DNA of 64,000 bases from Enterococcus sp. BWB1-3. Lineage in GTDB: Bacteria > Bacillota > Bacilli > Lactobacillales > Enterococcaceae. Where the stretch lies: the NCBI RefSeq assembly GCF_016745275.1, contig NZ_JADOEP010000005.1, positions 153,944-217,943 on the forward strand, in the 5' to 3' direction. Both the position numbers and the translations under genes were made by a program. Positions within the stretch are counted from its first letter, which is position 1; every line of letters begins with the position of its first letter. The notes beneath the pieces are model-generated. The model ran no database searches, was not told the DNA's origin, and saw only the letters and a list, made by a program, of their open reading frames with translations. Shown one piece after another: positions 63,816 through 64,000 of the stretch.

Positions 63816-64000
63816 ATGCAAGAACCTTCCAACTCTCATTTTACTATAACTTTCGAAAATTTACTGCTTCGAGTATTACGGTTGTATGAAGAATATACTC
63901 CTGATACAGTCAAAAACCGAAAAAACAAACAGTTAGCGAAACAATCGGATGTCGTTATTCTAACTTGTTATCTTTTTGGCATTCTTCATTCATGTACAAC
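63816..64000 (+). CDS. 5' part of an IS982-like transposase
   Basis: An open frame of 61 codons running off the window, starting MQEPSNSHFTITFENLLLR and continuing NRKNKQLAKQSDVVILTCYL, similar in layout to IS982-family N-termini (helical, followed by an LSDxxVI-like segment). The ACCC left end about 90 bp upstream is compatible. The family call is tentative because the DDE part is outside the window. Confidence 0.5.
   Translation, partial: MQEPSNSHFTITFENLLLRVLRLYEEYTPDTVKNRKNKQLAKQSDVVILTCYLFGILHSCT

Overview
The window is AT-rich DNA from a low-GC Gram-positive bacterium, most likely Enterococcus or a close relative in the Lactobacillales. This rests on the siphovirus-type prophage, the agr-type cyclic peptide signalling genes, the Rgg-type regulator, and the IS3, IS1182 and IS982-like elements. 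It is inference from gene content; there is no rRNA or housekeeping marker.

Region 1 (1-18.1 kb) is the late part of a tailed prophage on the + strand: end of a probable terminase, portal, minor head protein, scaffold, a 419-bp noncoding block with three copies of a 14-mer, major capsid, tail tube candidate, a coiled-coil fibre, holin, connectors, tail chaperones joined by a -1 frameshift site, tape measure, tail proteins, a tiny metzincin-like protein and an amidase endolysin. A convergent minus-strand operon of four very small genes follows, driven by a strong promoter that contains a perfect operator palindrome.

Region 2 (18.1-21.1 kb) has a membrane protein and an AbiH-type phage-resistance gene that is cut short by an IS3-family element. 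The other side of that element abuts what looks like the last codons of an agrB gene, directly followed by an intact agrD.

Region 3 (21.1-35.0 kb) holds agrD1, an AgrC-type kinase and a LytTR response regulator, then an NRPS locus flanked by an ABC permease on one side and its likely ATPase on the other, followed by an ABC exporter and an Sfp-type phosphopantetheinyl transferase. The NRPS carries an internal deletion with a frameshift: the first adenylation domain stops just after core A3 and the reading resumes in another frame just upstream of the active-site motif of a condensation/epimerisation-type domain.

Region 4 (35.0-40.4 kb) is a rearranged interlude: a deleted IS1182 transposase, a CAAX-type membrane protease divergent from an Rgg-like regulator across a 22-bp palindrome, a small membrane-anchored protein, a gene remnant, and a decayed IS3 element.

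Region 5 (40.4-62.5 kb) is a large iterative type II polyketide/fatty-acid-like cluster: ACP, active ketosynthase plus a second KS-like protein without the catalytic Cys, two SDR reductases, a FabZ-like dehydratase, a 4HBT thioesterase, three BtrH-related proteins, three CrtI-like FAD proteins (one degenerate), a class III aminotransferase, an MacB-type transporter, a second phosphopantetheinyl transferase and a dedicated acetyl-CoA carboxylase with a fused AccD-AccA. No enoyl reductase is present, so the predicted acyl chain keeps its double bonds (a polyene). The starter-type condensation domain of the NRPS could accept this chain, making a polyene-lipopeptide the simplest single-cluster hypothesis. 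Two separate clusters brought together is the main alternative.

Region 6 (62.5-64.0 kb) has an intact agrB-agrD2 pair with a different predicted signal peptide, a gene-free stretch, and the start of an IS982-like transposase. The two agr halves therefore bracket the biosynthetic genes: two pro-peptides, one intact AgrB, one AgrC/AgrA pair.
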